Numbered from the stretch's first letter, positions 11,448 to 23,122 are shown. The stretch: 64,000 nt of DNA from Sugiyamaella lignohabitans (GCF_001640025.1 NC_031672.1:3968001-4032000); one strand, 5' to 3'. Notes: a model not told the origin generated them from the sequence alone. Program-made: numbers and translations.

Positions 11448-12504
11448 GAACAATAATTCCCAATGATGTGATAGGATAGATTAATTACGCTATGATAAGA
11501 TTAGATATGAACTTTTCCCGCATTCAATCTTATTGTGGTTAAATACGTACTTGATCCAAGGTACCTGACTTTTCTTATATTCAGGGTCCCAATTCTATAA
11601 CATCAAAAAATGTTTGATGGTATATTGTCTGTGGGTTTCGTAGGTTTGCAATACGGTGGTCGCTCTCCGAAGCAGCAGCATCAATTTTATAGTCATACAG
11701 ATAGGCTTAATCCACTTACATATTCGGAATTAACTTTGGGATTGGCGGGACTTCTGCAGCAGCAGCTGAAATTGCGTGCTCCTTACCGCTTGTCAACCCT
11801 TACCTCTCAAAACTTGTAAAGAAGTTTGAGTTGGACACTATTGTCGAAACGCATGGTCAATAAATTACTTAGCCAAATAATGGATGTCGAGTTTATTTGG
11901 TAGTTACTGCTAATGGTATCTAATTCAATTCAGTATATTCCTGGCTTCGATGCAAGTTTGGACATTTTTCAGTGTGATATGCAGGGTTTCAAGCTTATTT
12001 CAAATTAGCTTTATCGGTTCTTTTTCATAATATGAGTTACGCTCCTCTAAATTAATATAAAAAGATATGTAGTAATTTTAGGACTTTTCGATGGAGGTAT
12101 TAACTGATTTAAATACAGGGAACCAGAAACTAAATTTAATCAGCGAATACTGAAGCAAGACGAGCAACTGTCTTATCGACTTGATTTGACCTGTTCAGCG
12201 TAGCGAATCATATAATCTATCGCCTACCTCTTTTCGGTTGTTTTATTTTTTCTTTATAGAATTATAGTAAGCTCTTCCACATACAAATATAAAGACTGCT
12301 TCTGCTAACTACGAGGGCTCTGGACTGGGATAATAATATAAACAGGAAGGCTTATATGGTCTATATATTGTCTCCCGATAGAAGCATATCAAGTTCAATA
12401 TGACGTTTATCAACCCACATATGGGTTAAACGAGCAAAAGTTGTCCTAACATCGTACTCTTTTGTTCAAAAGTTTGCTACCCCCATTATCAGACGAATAT
12501 TAAA
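11448..12504. other. BNA3-SDH8 divergent intergenic region
   Basis: About 1.06 kb. Apart from the frameshifted small ORF at 11610-11863, I see no gene. It is A/T-rich; it holds the promoters of BNA3 (minus) and SDH8 (plus). Confidence 0.5.
11610..11863 (+). pseudogene. Small frameshifted ORF, CipC-like (DUF3759-like) in appearance
   Basis: An ATG at 11610 with strong context (AAAAAATG) opens a 69-codon frame ending at 11819. The first 42 codons look coding. From about 11735 the adjacent frame takes over and reads smoothly (GIGGTSAAAAEIACSLP, then KKFELDTIVETHG) to a TAA at 11861. One base appears missing within TAACTTTGGG near 11731-11740. The combined pattern, an Ala-rich helix followed by D..VET.G near the C-terminus, resembles the small stress-associated CipC/DUF3759 proteins of fungi. 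The similarity is weak and by eye. It could be a recent pseudogene, a sequencing error in a homopolymer, or chance. Confidence 0.35.
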
Positions 12505-12861
12505 ATGCGTTTGGCGTTACTACAGCTTCGGCCCATCTACCGTCTGGCGGCTACTAACCTGGGAAAAACCAGGACCTCCTTTCAGTTTTACAGCACAAAG
12601 TCGAAGCCCTTAGAAGTCCGACCCAGTCCTCCAAGATTACCGAAAGAAGACCAGGCGGAATTTGAACGACTACAAAAAGAGGCCATGAGTAGCTTTAACA
12701 AGGTGGATATAAATGAAGATATCGAGCATCCTCAATTTCGCAAACCTTATGCTGACTTTGAGGGTGACGTGAATCCCGAGACTGGTGAAGTTGGTGGTCC
12801 TAAACAAGACCCTCTACGATTTGGCGATTATTCTTTTAATGGACGAGTAACTGATTTCTAA
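12505..12861 (+). CDS. SDH8: Succinate dehydrogenase assembly factor 4 (Sdh8/SDHAF4)
   Basis: 118 residues. The C-terminal signature of the DUF1674/SDHAF4 family is complete: NPETGEVGGPKQDPLRFGDY followed by FNGRVTDF at the very end. The first 35 residues are basic and hydroxylated (MRLALLQLRPIYRLAATNLG), a mitochondrial presequence. The protein binds the flavinylated Sdh1 subunit in the matrix and protects it until the complex II dimer with Sdh2 forms. Length and start match the family. The gene converges with NUP82, with about 210 bases between stops. No intron. Confidence 0.95.
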   Translation: MRLALLQLRPIYRLAATNLGKTRTSFQFYSTKSKPLEVRPSPPRLPKEDQAEFERLQKEAMSSFNKVDINEDIEHPQFRKPYADFEGDVNPETGEVGGPKQDPLRFGDYSFNGRVTDF

Positions 12862-13070
12862 AGAACTATGGCCACCAGTACACTGAGTAGGCAATTCCAA
12901 TGATATGATATATAAGGAATACGGGTCAGGGTTACGCTCATGGTTTTGAAAGTAGGGTATGCCTAGATGTTTCGATAACTGCAAACAATAAGCCTGGGAC
13001 AGAGCCCCACCCTCTTCTAGCTAACTGACAGGGTTGAAATATAAACAGTATGACATTTGCATCCTATACA

Positions 13071-15789
13071 TTAGTTATCAAGAGTTAGAGACTGGAGTTC
13101 TGAGGGAAGATCTTTTAATATCCTCTCCAAGTTTTCTTTAGCAGCGTTGACAGCTTCACTCCTACCAATTGTTAGTACCAAACAGAGAGCCTATCATGTA
13201 TGTTTACTTACTCTTTTGCTAATAAAACTTGTAGTCTCTGAGTACTATCCGAAGAAGATATTTTTGATAAGACAGCAGCGCCTTCCGCAGATTTGGAATG
13301 TGACTTGTCGCCTTTCTTTTGATTCTTCTGTTCGAGGACTTTCATCTCTCGGATGATTACATTTGCTTGAACAATAGACTAGGGAATTAGTTAGTTAAAC
13401 ATCTCGGTGTATGCTGTAAGGAATTACTTACATTTTTAACGCGGCGCTCCAAACCGGCAGGGTCATATATTCTCTCTTGAGACCTCTGTAACTCAGCAAG
13501 CCACTTCTTCTCCTGATTTGACAGAAGAATACTACGACGACGGGAAAGCTTTTCCAGAAGGGACAACGATCGTTGGCGAAGTCGCTCTTGTTTGTCAAAT
13601 ATTTCTGCAAGAGTTTTTGTGGGTCGCTGTTGCTCTAATTTTTGGACTGTATTATACAGTTCTGATACCTTTTTGATTTGACGGTGAAGTTCACTACGCT
13701 GGAGATCTAGTCGTGTATGCATATGTAGACCCGATTCGTGTAGTTTAGACAGTTGTTCGCAATAATAATTGGAGATTTCAGACAAGTAGGCCAAGTTCTC
13801 GGTATTAGGTTTGATTACATCTGTAATTGAGACGCCTTTGGGAGCTAGAGGAGGTTCGAATGAAATCTCACTCAATTTAGCATCAATACTCGAATGCGAA
13901 AAAGGAGTTTTGAGAAGGGAGGTATATTTGATGGTACGCGCAGGAATAGAAGTCAATTGCGAGGAACTCGCGAGTGAAGTAGAATTCACTGCTAAATCCA
14001 AAGAGGAAGATATCGATCTACTAGTCGATTCATTGGAGTCTGGTACTTCAATATATACCAATTTCTGTGTATGAACGAAAGGAATGTGCATACCTAATGG
14101 ATCAGGTAGAGCTCCAATACCTAAAACAGGGGATTGATTTCTAGATTTGTCAAGTATGACCCAGATGTTCGAGCTAAGGTGGCTACTAACAACGGAAAGT
14201 GCTTCCTGTGAATTCGATCCTTCAATGGCTTGGGAAAGAGGTATTGCCCAAGGAGAAAAATCTACTCGATATACACAGGGTCCTGAAATAACGTAAAACT
14301 CAAGTTCATTTGTTGTTGAAGTTTTGATCAATCTAAATGAACCTGGCTTCGTTGGGGTAGGCGTTGTCACTTTGGTTAAAGAGAACGCGTTCGAGGTCTT
14401 AGGTGTGGAAAAATGAGAGGGGATTCCTGATACTGATCCAAGACTGAAAGGTGATGCTGATGCGGAAGCCACTCCTGTGCCGGTTGATTGACCCTTGCTG
14501 ACCGGATCATTTGGAATAGTAATGGATTCAATCAACGCCAAACAGATGTCAGATAACGAATTGGCGCCCTCCCAAATCATATCCAAACTTATGTCTTGAA
14601 GATAGAAATTAATTCGACCAGTTGAATACAAAACTGCCAGGGTTGTCATCGAACCTGAGTCTGTACTTATGAAGTCAATAGCACTACCCTCATACAAAGT
14701 GTCAGGAAATGGCTGGTATCTGAATGGGCCTTGAGGCTGCAACTTCTGGGGCGATCCGTTTCTTGAGATTATTATATTAGGGCGATTTAGAACGTGGCAG
14801 GATTCTAAGGTTCCTCGCTTTGATAATCTCACCTCTTGCGGACTCGTATCAATTTGCCTCCAAAGGTCAGTAGTCCATGCAAGTTGATCTCGATAATGGC
14901 TGTTCAAAAGACTTTCTTTACCATGTTCCTGTTTATACTGATACTGATCAGCTACCGCATTGTCGAATAATTCTGAAACCTCCTGCTTGGACAGGATGAA
15001 TTTCGCAGGAACCCATGGGCAGAGTCCAAATATATCTCCTTCCTTTGTGAGAACATACAAAGTCAACTTTCCCAAAGGATCGGCGTCCGATCCAAATGCA
15101 ATTGAAACAGGGTCTTGAATAGAATCCTCGTTGTCTAAAGCATATGACCGGTCTTCTGAAATATTGTCTATACTACCATTACCCAACAGGCACAATTCGT
15201 AGTCAGGAAACTTATGACTCGTGACAATGTCATATGAACGAATATATCCATTGTCCAAGAGTAAGACCAAGTTTGAGTCGTGAGATGCAATTGAGTTCCA
15301 AACCACTTTCAGTATTTCACACTGACGTTTAGCAGTTGAAGTTGAAGTTGAAGTTGAAACATTGTCCGAACTTTCAGAACCAGTTATTTTGCCAGATGTA
15401 AGCTCAATTTTAAAATTATTTACCGAGCCAGGGTAAGAATTTCCTCCTGTTGTTCCCTTTTTCTTCAAATTATCTGGCGCACAACCAGACGTGGGAAGAT
15501 AAAGGTAAATCAAAGTGTACTTTCCAACAACAGCCAACAGTGTACCAGATCTATTTAACACGAGATCCAAAATCTCAAAATCAACCGTCACCAGGTCATA
15601 AGTATTCGGTGACTGTAGTTTTGTATCAAGAATAGCATACTTAACAATGCTACCTGACACTGTTATGACATCATTGTCACGAACTGCTACTAGATTCAAC
15701 GGGCCAGCCGACAAATTTTGCTGAGGGGCGCAGTCGAATACTTTATGATTCTGTACATAAGCAGTGAATTTCGATAGTTTTGACGCCAT
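13071..15789 (-). CDS. NUP82: Nucleoporin Nup82 (Nup88 family), three exons
   Basis: Exon 1 is 13432-15789 (786 codons), exon 2 is 13212-13378 and exon 3 is 13071-13161, for 871 residues in total. Intron 1 (13379-13431) has GTAAGT, ACTAAC and TAG. Intron 2 (13162-13211) has GTAAGT, TACTAAC and TAG. Both restore one continuous frame and lengthen the C-terminal coiled coil (IIREMKVLEQKNQKKGDKSH, then AAKENLERILKDLPSEL). The N-terminal part is a beta-propeller beginning SKLSKFTAYVQNHKVFDC, with a blade VVWNSIASHDSNLVLLLDNG near residue 165. In the family, Nup82/Nup88 anchors the cytoplasmic-face complex with Nup159 and Nsp1, used in mRNA export. A hexanucleotide repeat encodes a Ser-Thr run near residue 147. 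It is divergent from UTP23. Confidence 0.85.
15335..15358. repeat. (GTTGAA)4 hexanucleotide repeat inside NUP82
   Basis: Four perfect GTTGAA units. On the coding (minus) strand they encode alternating Ser-Thr in a linker of the propeller domain. A likely site of length variation between strains. Confidence 0.85.
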
Positions 15790-16372
15790 ATCGGCTGATA
15801 GCGCTCTATATATAGATGAGATAGGCGCGAATCAGGTTGGAATTCTTGATGTTTATTTGACATGAGGCAACATTGCAGTCAATCAAAACATGCAACTTAT
15901 AGCAGGTGGAAGAGGAGAGTTAAATTCCAGAAAGCTAAACTGAAAGTCGAGATTTAAATACAACAGAGGGCTTATATTAAGATCTGTTCACACTCTTTCT
16001 CTTCCAAAGTAATTACAGACCCTATTAAAACCCTTCTCTTTTGCAGACAATTTAGGACTCGCACTGAACAGTACTCAAATGAAACCCAAAATTGTCTACG
16101 TAATCACCGCGGTACCAGTCTATAGACCAAGATCAGGTATGGAACGCAATTTGCTTTTATTTTTTGATACATGGAATCACTCATTGCAATTTCTCAGGTT
16201 CTGAAAGCAGTACTATGTAGACCCTGCGTTGCAACAAACGGTGATCGACAAAAGATTTAAGAGATAACAAAAAATTTGAGCCGCGTGACGAAAATACTTC
16301 ATATAGACAGTATAAGCTTAGCATCTCTGCTTTCAAAACAAGCCCATTCTTCACAATATTTAACAACTAACC
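15790..16372. other. NUP82-UTP23 divergent promoter region
   Basis: 583 bases between two divergent starts, A/T-rich. The short open frame at 16181-16366 (minus) looks non-coding. No other feature is seen. Confidence 0.5.
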
Positions 16373-17330
16373 ATGAGACAAAAAAGAGCAAAGGCATATA
16401 GGAAGCAGATGTCCTATTATCATCTAAATTTCAAATTTAGAGAGCCGTACCAAGTGCTAAGTAAGTGATTTTAATGAGATTTGCCCTTTTGTTGCAACGC
16501 TTGTAAACTGGACGACTGACTAACGAAAACAAGTTGACGAAGAGATAGTACTAGAAGCAGTAAAGGTGAAATATGACCTTGTTAAAGGAATTCAGCGAAC
16601 CATTCAGGCAGAGATTAATCCCATGATAACCCAATGTACTATGAACGAGTTGTATAAAACCAAAAACCAAGAGGCAATTGATCTGGCCAAAACATTCGAG
16701 AGAAGACGTTGTAACCATAGGTTTAAGCCCAAGGAGCAGGAAAGAGATGAAAATAACGACGAAACCAAAGACGAAGGAAAGAAAAAGAATGACGACGATG
16801 GTCCAAAGAGTGCATTTGATTGCTTGACCAGTGTAGTCAACGTAAAAGGCAAAAATGTTCACCGCTACGTGGTTGCCACTCAAAAGTCTGGACTGAGATC
16901 CTATTTTAGGTCGATTCCTGCTGTACCTTTAATTTATATGAAAAGATCTGTCATGATCATGGAACCTATGTCCCCAATCACTGTGCGTGCTCGAGAACTT
17001 ATTGAGAAATCAAAACTTTCACAGGGTTTGAATGATCCTACCACCAACTTAAAGCGCAAACAAGAAGAAAGCGGTGATGAGGAAATTAGTGAAAATGGGA
17101 ACGACCAACCAACTAAGAAAAAGCGAAAAGGTCCAAAGCAGCCCAATCCGCTGAGCATGAAGAAGAAAAAGAACCCAACCCTTTCAAATATCATTACCGC
17201 TGAAACTTCCGAAAGCTCGGAAAACTCGAAAAAGAAGCGAAGAAGAAAGCATCACTCATCTGGAGTTAATGCTGCTACGAACGGTACTGAGGCGGTTGTC
17301 GAGCCTACTCCAGCCTCTCCTGCATCCTAA
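16373..17330 (+). CDS. UTP23: rRNA-processing protein Utp23 (PIN-like), two exons
   Basis: Exon 1 is 16373-16460, beginning MRQKRAKAYRKQMSYYHLNF and ending FREPYQVL; exon 2 is 16534-17330. The 73-base intron has GTAAGT, GACTAAC and acceptor ACAAG. The split codon gives Ile, and the product is 294 residues. Motifs shared with yeast Utp23 include PMITQCTMNELY, LAKTFERRRCNHRF (zinc-binding cysteines/histidine), HRYVVATQ, SVMIMEPMS, GPKQPNPLSMKKKK and a lysine/arginine-rich tail. The PIN fold is degenerate in this family. The protein acts in the nucleolar small-subunit processome and is needed to release snR30. A highly charged insert (about residues 100-120, rich in D, E, K and N) is not in the yeast protein I know. 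Confidence 0.93.
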
Positions 17331-17556
17331 ATTATTTATATACATCCATAACATTACGCTAATATCAGCATAAAACCAGGTTCATATAAATCGGGTACTA
17401 ACCCGATTATGAATTGTATTTGATTTTATAGAGGAAATTCATTATTCTCAGCAATGTTAGAATAATAGCGGGATTATTTCGGCAGAGCCCTAATTATTAG
17501 ATCCCTCCTAACAGAAAATAGTGGTCATTAATATTTTATATATACAATTGCCTTTT

Positions 17557-18209
17557 CTAGTTTTCCTGCTCTGGTCTGGTCCATTCCTCATAGGCCTTCC
17601 AGGTAGAGACACCCAACCCAACGATAGCGATAAACTTGGCAAATCCGCCATATATTGAGCCAGGCTCTTGAAAATTAGAATCACGCGGTCCCCAGGGCCC
17701 GTAGTTGACAAACCAGACTGCTTGGTTAGTTTATTATCTGAGAGAAGTATTTGAACCAACACCCATGTCCCCTAAACCCATCTAACCGGGACAGAGTTGG
17801 GAACTCAGTAGCTCGAAGGACTGCTAATATGACAACAGATTAATTTGCAATGGTATGATCACTTACTTGCTTTCTTTTCAGCTTCAGACAACTCCTTCCA
17901 GTCGCCTCGCATGCGATCTTCAAGGTAAAAAATTATGTCATCTTGATCAATTTGATCCATTTTCCCCCATCTTTTGTCTAGTGCTTCTACATTTGGAACT
18001 TCCTCGTTTTGTGTTTGATAACGACCTCTGCTGTCAAGGTCATCTTCGTCATCTCCGGTCTTAAACGCCAGTTGCAATGGAGATTGGTTATTAGCAGCAG
18101 CTCTGCGACGACTAGCATGTGAAGCACTCAACCGCGATGAGATATGAAGCGATCGGTTAGCTGAAATTCTCATCGGCAGCCGACTATGAGAAACAGCTCT
18201 TAGTAACAT
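17557..18209 (-). CDS. COX5: Cytochrome c oxidase subunit IV/5 (Cox5), two exons
   Basis: Exon 1 is 17867-18209 and exon 2 is 17557-17720; the 146-base intron has GTAAGT, ACTAAC and an AAGCAG acceptor region. The product is 168 residues. The presequence is MLLRAVSHSRLPMRISANRS. Conserved parts are VEALDKRWGKMDQIDQDDI, GDWKELSEAEKKA, then after the junction WFVNYGPWGPRD and the single membrane helix FAKFIAIVGLGVSTW, as in mammalian COX4 and yeast Cox5a/b. It is a nuclear-encoded inner-membrane subunit of complex IV. The tandem acceptor permits two products differing by one residue (KKA-T-V-W or KKA-I-W). It converges with UTP23, with about 225 bases between stops. Confidence 0.92.
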
Positions 18210-18412
18210 TTTGAACTGGGTCTATGGGGTTGCAGATCAACATTATTCCGACATCAGATGAAAAGTCCATAAAGAAAGAACCGTGCGGCTGTGCAGCTAA
18301 GTTCACGAGAGAACCTGATTATCACAAAGTGTGGTGTTATTAAATAGTGTACGAATCAAGTAAATATCATTAGGGGTCATTATATAATAAGTTAAACGGT
18401 GGAGGTATGTGG

Positions 18413-19684
18413 TTATACTCTGGAATCAGCAGTAGCATCACTGCCATCCTCTGACTTTCCGAGAATTCTATTGCGCATGTTGAGCAGTTCACTGACGTCT
18501 CTGGCCTCGTTTTTTTCGACAACCAGATTTTTCAGCCATCGATTCTCCATCTCAAGCTGCATGACCTTAGTTTCTAGCTGCTGCACTTTCTCCATAAGCT
18601 CTCTGGCGTTCCGCTCCATTTCTTGCTCACGGATCTTTTTCTTGATACGGAACCTAGCAGAGGCAGCAGTATTACGACGGCGCTTGTCTTCTTCAGCAAG
18701 ATTCACCTCGGAATTAGGAGGTGACGCAGAATCCCCAGATCCAGTAGAGCCCGATGTTGATAAACGATTAGTCTGTCTCGTGGCTGTTGTCGTAGACGAC
18801 TTTCGCCTCGGTAATGATGTCGATGGACTCACAATATTGGCTGTAGCTGACGGCTTGACAGTGCCATTAGCACTATTAGGTACATATCCAGAAAGTTTGG
18901 CACTAGCTTGATCTAATGATACAATAGGAGTGCCGTGGATAGAAGCAGTGCTACCTACAGGGCCGACATGAGGAGAATGAAGAGGGGTGCTTACACCCGA
19001 AAGAGCTGGTGACTGATGAATAGAATGGGGTGGGAGCTCATTAGCTATCGAGAACTGTTGTAACGTAGCAAAATCGAAAGGAGCTACTAGTCCGTTAAGA
19101 TGATTGTTATTCGGAGCAGTTGCAGCCGCTACAACAGCAGCAGAGTTCTGATCTTGATTAGTTTGATTATTATGATTAGCACCATTGCGAAGGCTGGAAT
19201 TATTATGACCGGTGGGGCCATCAGCTGTAGTAGAACTAGCGCCAGCACTAGTATGGCTATTGCCAATAGACGAACTACCAGGCAGTTGATGGCTTGGATA
19301 TTGGTTGATATGATGTAGACCCCCATGAGAATGGTGGCTATTCGTATAATAACCGCTATTTCCATTATGGCTACTGCCACTACTACTTCCCTGAGCCTCA
19401 TCTGGATGTGGCTTTCCCTTAGGGTTCTGTAGCAGCTTCTCTTGTTGCATGAGAAGGTCGTCCACTGTTACTGCAATATCAGTAGAACGGCCCATGTCAA
19501 AATCAAAAAACTGGGTGTTGGCAAAAATAGAGAGTTCGTCATCTTGTTCATTCTTAACGTTTCGACCATTACTTGATCCCTGGCCATTTCCCGGAGATCC
19601 ACTATGATCACCAGAAAAGGAGGGTGAGTCGATAGGGTCAAGCGAGTTCAAGTTCGCTATGAAATGCGAAATATCCCTAGACAT
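18413..19684 (-). CDS. bZIP transcription factor of the CYS3/MetR/Zip1 type
   Basis: 423 residues. The basic region (from residue 336) contains NTAASARFRIKKKIREQE, which is the form seen in Neurospora CYS3, Aspergillus MetR and fission yeast Zip1. A leucine zipper follows to about residue 395 (LMEKVQQLETKVMQLEMEN). The N-terminus, DISHFIANLNSLDPIDSPSF, may be a conserved activation/degron segment. Residues 90-230 are low complexity, rich in Ser, Asn, His and Gly. In filamentous fungi this subfamily activates sulfur-assimilation genes. A perfect CACGTG lies about 530 bases upstream. Met28- or Gcn4-like roles are alternatives. No intron. The target regulon is inferred from family only. Confidence 0.82.
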   Translation of the reverse strand: MSRDISHFIANLNSLDPIDSPSFSGDHSGSPGNGQGSSNGRNVKNEQDDELSIFANTQFFDFDMGRSTDIAVTVDDLLMQQEKLLQNPKGKPHPDEAQGSSSGSSHNGNSGYYTNSHHSHGGLHHINQYPSHQLPGSSSIGNSHTSAGASSTTADGPTGHNNSSLRNGANHNNQTNQDQNSAAVVAAATAPNNNHLNGLVAPFDFATLQQFSIANELPPHSIHQSPALSGVSTPLHSPHVGPVGSTASIHGTPIVSLDQASAKLSGYVPNSANGTVKPSATANIVSPSTSLPRRKSSTTTATRQTNRLSTSGSTGSGDSASPPNSEVNLAEEDKRRRNTAASARFRIKKKIREQEMERNARELMEKVQQLETKVMQLEMENRWLKNLVVEKNEARDVSELLNMRNRILGKSEDGSDATADSRV

Positions 19685-20215
19685 GGTGACTGTCTGTGAA
19701 ACCTATTAGATGATGAGCTAATAACACAGTTGGGGAATTATCGGATCAGCAAGTTATTCTCCTTGCTATACTCTTTGAGTTGTCTTCGATATTGAATAAT
19801 TCCAAATATCAATATAGCAGCGTACTAAGTGATGATAATAGCACAGTAAGCAATATAATTCAATACGTTGTCAATAGAGAGCCCAGCGCGTGGAAATACG
19901 TCAGACTTATATCTATTTCCAAAACCAGTCCTGGCTCTTCGTTAAACGTCCGCGCTTTTATTGCTTTTTTATGTCCTTCTGGTGCCCTACTTTAACAGAG
20001 TGTATACCCCCGCAGAGCAATACTAAAAGAAAAGGTCCAAAACAAGGTATAAACGGCCCTTCGGTAAGTCGGTCGGATTCTGTAGGTTCTACTCTATCAC
20101 GCAGTCAAGCTTTATTATGCGTAAAAATGTCAATCCTCATGTACAGGAGAAGCTCACCTATACTTATATGATTTTGCCTTATTAATCAAGTATATTGCGA
20201 AATTGTTCGTCATGG

Positions 20216-20221
20216 CACGTG
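20216..20221. promoter_or_regulatory. CACGTG E-box upstream of the bZIP gene
   Basis: Perfect palindromic CACGTG about 530 bases before the start of the bZIP gene. CACGTG is the Cbf1 site in yeasts, which works with sulfur bZIP factors. A single hexamer may be chance. Confidence 0.3.
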
Positions 20222-21248
20222 ATATTGAAATGGGAGATAAATTTTTGAGATGCATACATAGTAAAAAGAAACGCTTGAAATCGTCGGGGACTTTCCTAAA
20301 CAGAGTGATACACACGAAATATTTCTAAGTTGAGCTCACAGGACAAGCAGGACCGCTGTAAGGCAACTATCCCTGGCCAGTGCTGCTGGGTGAATCTTAG
20401 TTTTGGTACCCGGGTCTTGGGTAATCAACTCAATCATAGACTAACAATGGGCTATACACTTAGTTCTGAATGGCATTACATAATTATTTCGCTAGAAATT
20501 TGGAATGACAGTCGACTAGACGAGCTGAGAATGGTGGAAATGTAGCTGTCAGTTTGTGCAGATATAACGCCGATCTATACGTATAATAAGGATGACGACT
20601 GCGAAGGACAATTGAATGCTTGAGTTAAACAACTACGGGGACTAATTCAAGATATTAGTAGTGGAGTAGCAATGTCCTCCCGCTTTTATCGGTACAGAAA
20701 GTATCAACCTCCAGATTAGAGAACTTCAGAACTGTCTTGCTCATATCTAGTAAAGGCTTTTGACCCTTCATATCTAAAAATCTGTCTCTACTCCATATGT
20801 TAATTTTCAAGGCCCAAAAAAGAAATGGCGTCGAAGTGACGGTTATGCTGTAGATGTACTTTGGTAGGTAACGCCGAGCCTTAAGGCAGTTGCAGCCATC
20901 AAGCAATTGCCAGTGCCACTTTAAAAGCTTCACAGCCTCTAAAGACATGTGCCAGGGAGCATATTTGAACATATAAGCTTATTGGATATCAGTAGATCTA
21001 TAACTTGGAGCTATTAGTTGATAACATTTAGTCAAACTTATATCAATCCAATTGTATCACCGATCGACTAGTCCAGACTTGGTCATTTAAGTTCAGCTAA
21101 GTTAAATAATCCAAAGTCAAGCCACAGCTCCTATTGTAGATCCAGCAAGTGAAACTGGAAGCCCTTTCAACTTTAGAGGATGCTATCCCAAATGTAGGGG
21201 GCAAAGGATGAAATCTATATAAAACTTAACTCTATTTTTCAAATGAAG

Positions 21249-21452
21249 TTAATGATAATAATGCCGAGCTACTTTTTTATGTCTTAGATGTAAATCTTCC
21301 TCGAACATAACGGAGCGGGCACGGGTATATTTTGATCCACTATCGCCCTGAACCAAGTCATTAAGGTTATCGTTGACTCGCCGATATACGGGAGATTGCG
21401 CTATATCTTGTGACGATTCCGCAGCATCAAATCCGATGTTCATGTGTGACAT
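21249..21452 (-). CDS. Possible small hypothetical protein
   Basis: 67 codons from an ATG at 21452. The composition is protein-like and charged (DIAQSPVYRRVNDNLNDLVQ, then ARSVMFEEDLHLRHKK) rather than A/T-driven. I do not recognise it. It could be the last exon of a longer gene or a relic. No supporting promoter or splice signals were identified. Confidence 0.2.
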   Translation of the reverse strand: MSHMNIGFDAAESSQDIAQSPVYRRVNDNLNDLVQGDSGSKYTRARSVMFEEDLHLRHKKVARHYYH

Positions 21453-22430
21453 GCAAAGAAATAGTGGCTACTACAAAATAAATAATTTGTATAATTTGTG
21501 GTATCTTATATTCTCTGTATTTACAAAAATAAATTTCCTACTCTAAACATCTTTCTTACGGACTGGAATCAAATTTTTTCAGACTAGATGTTTTTTTGGC
21601 CGAGGAATTACAAAAAATGTTTTTCAGAGAACTAGAGACTTACTGTTTACGTCAATTATGCCCGATAGATGTGCATACAAGTTTTGCACTGTAGCCAATC
21701 ATACTGATACCACAAATGGCTGAGAGCCATTCTTAACTGACACGGTTTCTGGATTTACATGGGTCTCCTTCATCGGCCTGCCTGATCCGAAGACCTAAGG
21801 CTGACGATTGTGCCGTAGTGTAACTGTACTGTCAGTAACACAGAAGGACAGAAGGAATATGGAATTCACGATCAGCTTTTGATACGATGTAGCCAAATAT
21901 AATTCTTTGTATTTCATTAATATTATTATTCATTTCGAAATGTACTCTGGTTATTAATATCAAATTTGTTTTAGGATATCAAGAGATTCTTGACTGGAAA
22001 GTATTGTCACTAAATCCTTTCTAGCACAGGGGATTTGGTTCATTACAGATAAAAGCATTGGCATTATTTGTACAATTAATTAGAAACTTATAAATAATTA
22101 ATGCTAAACAAAACCAGCCACTAAATATCCCTTCACTATGGTATAAGTGTTGAATTAATCTCAGATTTTAATAATATTGTTATGGACACAATATTAAATG
22201 GACTTTGATGAATTTTAGTACCGGCTCAGAACCCATTATCAGTTGTCCCTAGAATTATGACTGGTCTACATCTGGGCAACACACAATCTCACATTTGCTT
22301 TCAATTAGTGTAGAATTAAAACATGCTGAAACCACCCTATTAAGAATAAATCCGTAACGTCTGCTACTGCTGACTACAGTTTTCTAATCACTGTAATACC
22401 TTTCAGACGTATATCTGAGGTTGAAATGGT

Positions 22431-22478
22431 CGCCTTCTATCGACAGCCTTCTAGCGACCTCATATGTCGTGAGAAGGC
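22431..22478. repeat. Imperfect 15-base tandem repeat with inverted third copy
   Basis: CGCCTTCTATCGACA (22431-22445) is followed by AGCCTTCTAGCGACC (22445-22459), matching at 12 of 15 positions, and then by AGAAGGC (22472-22478), the inverse of GCCTTCT. GGTCGC/GCGACC also form a short inverted pair at 22428-22433 and 22454-22459. Possible factor-binding cluster; function unknown. Confidence 0.4.
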
Positions 22479-23122
22479 CGGAGGGACAAATATAGAACTA
22501 TCAACAATTAGTGTGAAATTGTCTCTATTGAAATTATCAAGACTAATTGACCAATGCTAATGATGAGAAAAGAAGGCGGAAAGATTTCGGAATCATTTTA
22601 AGAAGTTTTAGAGCGGTAGCTTAAAGATCGTTCATTGCAAACGATCGATAGTAGAGGTGATTACGACTCCTCGTAATAGATATGTTAGGAACATGTTTAT
22701 ATTGCTACTATACTGATATGGGGTTCCAACAATTGCAAAAACTTGTCTTGTATACAGTAATTAAAGCACCTACTCTCATACGGAAATAAAAATCACATGG
22801 ACTACAAGTAGCAGCAAATGCGTCTGAGTTGTAGAAGCTTACAATTACAAATACATAGCATACGCAAAACGATATGCAAGTGATCTGTTGAAGAAGAACA
22901 GCCAAAAGTATAACAACCAAATTTCAAATTACACTTTCAAAACAGCTACCACCTGCAAATCTATTGATCAATTATATCTCAATTATTTAGAACCGTTCTC
23001 GACAAATTAATGCTTAGCGTACTCGCTTATTTCGTTCTCGTGAACTGGGTCGTTACAGCCGTACTCCCCACAAAATAGGTCATAGGTCCGACAATGGTCT
23101 ACAACATTTACCCGCGAGAATA

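Larger units (their letters stand above)
19685..23122. other. 3.4 kb gene-poor region
   Basis: No conserved protein, tRNA or rRNA is recognised. It is A/T-rich with many short frames. The most coding-like are 21249-21452 (minus, listed separately) and 20655-20972 (minus, 105 codons, unlike anything I know). A cluster of related 14-15 base words lies at 22431-22478. It may hold long promoters, a replication origin or decayed genes. Confidence 0.5.

Noticed and set aside
20655..20972. 105-codon minus-strand frame with an ATG
   Set aside because: Trp/Leu/Lys-rich sequence that resembles no protein I know. No splice or promoter support; probably chance in a gene-poor region.
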